Shown one piece after another: positions 61,606 through 64,000 of a DNA stretch of 64,000 nucleotides. The DNA is from Hsuehochloa calcarea (taxonomy: Eukaryota; Streptophyta; Magnoliopsida; Poales; Poaceae): NCBI GenBank assembly GCA_036346395.1, contig CM070609.1:25293223-25357222 (forward strand), read 5' to 3'. Both the position numbers and the translations under genes were made by a program. Under the pieces are notes generated by a model, which saw only the letters and a program-made list of their open reading frames with translations, was not told where the DNA came from and did no database searches. Positions within the stretch are counted from its first letter, which is position 1, and every line of letters starts with the position of its first letter.

Positions 61606-64000
61606 TTTGGTGAGTGGTTTGATTGGTTAAAAAAGATACACTGATCTTACTTTCCAAGCTCTTAACCAACTGTACTGCAAGCATGGTAAACTTCAAGCTG
61701 GGAGTCGGGCACATCTGAGTGAAAATCGACCCGTGGGAGCCACAGTTGGAACTGGTATATATGACTTGCCTAATAATACGCGCCAAGCACACTTAGCTTC
61801 CACGCATAAGAAGCAAGAAGAGCCTGTAAGACTGAAGTTGCTAGTGTTTTGGTTGGGGCAGCAAAGGCTTTGGAAATATCTAGTATTAATACTCTTTTGC
61901 ATAGGAATCCGTTTTTTCATTTTGATTTGACCCGGGAATGGCTATCAAGCTCGTTTCCATAATAATTTGTCATCAAATGCCCACTTTTACGGCTTCAAGC
62001 TTTTCCTAGAATGAACATATCCTTGATGTATGGGTGTGAAAGATATTGTTTCATCTTTTTAAGCGTGCTGTTGGCCTGTTGCTGGTAGCTTAGTTAGAAA
62101 AATCTTGTTTAGTTATAGAGGGAGCTGATGGAGCTATGAGGCTGGCACGAATGTTTAGTTAGAAAGGAAAAAAAACCTGAAAAAATGAGTAAATTCTGCA
62201 ATTCTCATATCATCAGTACTTAGAATTAACACGCCAGTGTTCTCTCCTTGCCTGCGAGTGGTTGTTGCGTTGTCGTGGCAGTGTCACGCTCATGGTGTAT
62301 CGGCTGCGGTGGCAAGCTCCGGACTGACGGCGATGGCGGTTGGTACGGAGAAAAATCCTATATGTGCAACGGGAGGAATGCTACAGGGTTCCCGAACAGG
62401 CACCAATCTGTTCTCTAGTGCAGCCAAAAGAAGAGCCAGGGTTCACTTAGGAAACATGGGCTTGTAGGCGTGGCCTATGGTGAGTTTTTTTTATCCATAT
62501 CTAGACTATATATATAGGAAGGGATTCTTAACTATTATACGAATTGTTACTAAGGTGAGACGAGGCAACCCACCCCTTTCCCACCTTTTAAGCGTTAAGG
62601 TGCGAGGCGAGATGACGTCTTACACACATCCTAAGATGGTGGTATGTGTAGCCGGTCGAATAGAGCAATAGGAGGGAGAGGAGAACAAGTGCAGAAGACA
62701 AAAGAAAAGAGAGAGAAAAAGAAAAAGCAACTTACCTTCGGCGTCCAGCCCTGCCCAAGGCCGCGTTGAGAGTGACCTACGGCTTGCCTAGTGAGTGGCC
62801 GCGATGACCGAGTGAGTCGCTCATTCCTTGTCCCTTTCCAATGTCCCCTTCGTGCCTTATTCGCAAGACTGCGATGGCTCTCGCTCTCCAATCTCCCATC
62901 CCGCCACCTCCTAATTCCTCTCCATCCACCACCACCTCCTTCCCTGCTACTCCTAGCCCGCCGCTCGCCCACTCCCTTGACGCGTCGCTGGGTCTCCCCT
63001 GCTTCCCTCGACGTGCCGTCGGGCCTCCTCTGCTCCCTCAATGCGCCGCCGGGCTTCCTCTGCTCCCCCTCCTGCTCGGCTCCCCAACATCGCCCCGAGC
63101 TCTTTCCCGCCCGGATTCGGCGCATGGGGCCTCCTTTGCTCCACCTCCCGCCCGGATGTGGCTCTCCAACGCCGCATGGGCGACGATAAGGTGGGGGCAA
63201 CGCCTTGGCCTCCGGCGGCGCCTAAGTGACGCCTTAATAACCATGATTGTACGTGCTTTTGAGAAGAAAAAAAAGAGAAAAAAGAAGTACTCCATATCTC
63301 TATGTTCAATCTACTATTTGTTCTTGCATTGTTCTGTGCGATTCTACGTTTGTCTACGAGGTGATCGATCGGACTGGATTCGTTAGCAACAGTTCCTCAA
63401 TATGTTATCAGCACGATCGACTCCAGCCTACCTTTAGGCCTCCTTTACTCGGATCGAAAGGTAACCGTCGAAGCACGACGCTCGTGGATTGAATCACATT
63501 TTCTAGACCGCTTTCAATTATGCAAATTTGGCTTTTTAGATTATTTCCTACGTTGCAAATCCGCTCTAATCTATCGCGAGTCAACTTGAAGTCGCCGGCC
63601 AAGCCGATCGGTAGGTTGCATAGAAGAGTAGATGTCGATTGCACTGTAGATGATAGATTGCATGAACACAGAAAAAGAAAGAAAATCTGGCATCGCGACA
63701 CCGTCGACCTGAAGTCGTGTACACGCTGCGCCCCAACCATCAGGCTCGTATCGCGCGTCGGCCCTACAGTGCACGTCGCTTGGCCTGCATGGGTGGCCGC
63801 CACCGGCTGAGCCGACCACCGCCTCTGCTGGCTGATGCCCGACATCTGTAGCGCCGCCGCCGCTCGCCCGGCCGCATTCTGCTTGTCGACCGACGCCCGT
63901 TAATACTGCATGACCGCTGGCCCCTTGCATGTGGCCCGAGCGAGCCGCCGCTTCGCATGCGCCGTCTTGCCGTCGGCTCTCGAGTCGCACCGTCACGTGC
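61606..64000. other. ISA3 3' flank and intergenic region
   Basis: ISA3 3'UTR presumably occupies the first few hundred bases. From about 62556 to 63236 lies a GC-rich stretch whose edges (TTACTAAGGTGAGACGAGG and the inverse of CACTTAGGCG..TTAAGG) look loosely inverted, with Pro/Ser-rich open frames inside that I regard as compositional. A tATGTTATCAGCACG block near 63402 loosely resembles a retrotransposon primer-binding site. No gene is assigned. Confidence 0.35.

Noticed and set aside
62631..63386. Overlapping 130-190-codon frames on both strands
   Set aside because: Low-complexity Pro/Ser or Gly/Arg translations of a GC-rich block; no motif or splice evidence.
63402..63420. Possible retrotransposon primer-binding site (TATGTTATCAGCACG)
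   Set aside because: No convincing LTR edge before it and no gag after it within the window.

Overview
This is a stretch of a grass (Poaceae) nuclear genome, most likely Oryza or a close relative. The evidence is plant-type GT-AG introns, an ISA3-type debranching enzyme of the cereal kind, a Stowaway MITE, and dense nesting of Ty1-copia elements, kilobase-scale LTRs and a LINE with a CCHC-knuckle ORF1. The species call is inference. I see only two host genes; nearly all the rest that I can classify is transposon. There is no operon, CRISPR array, phage, tRNA or rRNA gene.

Layout. 1-6793: a decayed plus-strand Ty1-copia element cut by the window edge and interrupted by a 3.06 kb LTR-type block flanked by a 93-bp target duplication. 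6794-about 22135: one plus-strand LINE (ORF1 plus endonuclease/reverse transcriptase ORF2) split by a 4.05 kb solo LTR in ORF1 (perfect 5-bp target duplication) and by a 4.65 kb minus-strand copia element in ORF2 (identical LTRs, 5-bp target duplication). 22811-28450, minus strand: a 15-exon gene for the eukaryotic queuine tRNA-ribosyltransferase catalytic subunit, with a MITE supplying its last codons and stop. 28801-31571: unassigned spacer. 31577-38402: a minus-strand copia element (copia C), itself carrying a 1.68 kb solo-LTR candidate in gag. 38988-41486: another solo-LTR candidate. 41760-42170: a ~156-bp tandem repeat. 42747-44280: a chimera of a truncated LTR retrotransposon and a piece of the copia C/D family. 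45678-46236: a hAT-like element. 46503-61605, plus strand: a 23-exon ISA3 (isoamylase 3) gene hosting a Stowaway MITE, a whole 5.06 kb copia element (copia D, same family as C but inverted) and two hAT-like MITEs. 61606-64000: intergenic.

The two host genes are head-to-head, about 18 kb apart, and unrelated in function: one modifies the wobble base of certain tRNAs, the other trims glucan branches during starch breakdown in the plastid. Both look structurally conserved but carry changes worth checking. The tRNA gene has an in-frame 63-bp duplication and a MITE-derived tail. ISA3 has a one-base frameshift near its 3' end, a suspicious exon 2/3 junction, and a 32-bp duplication across a splice donor. 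A recurring theme is insertions bordered by direct duplications of about 90-300 bp instead of normal short target-site duplications. No wholly new biological system was evident.
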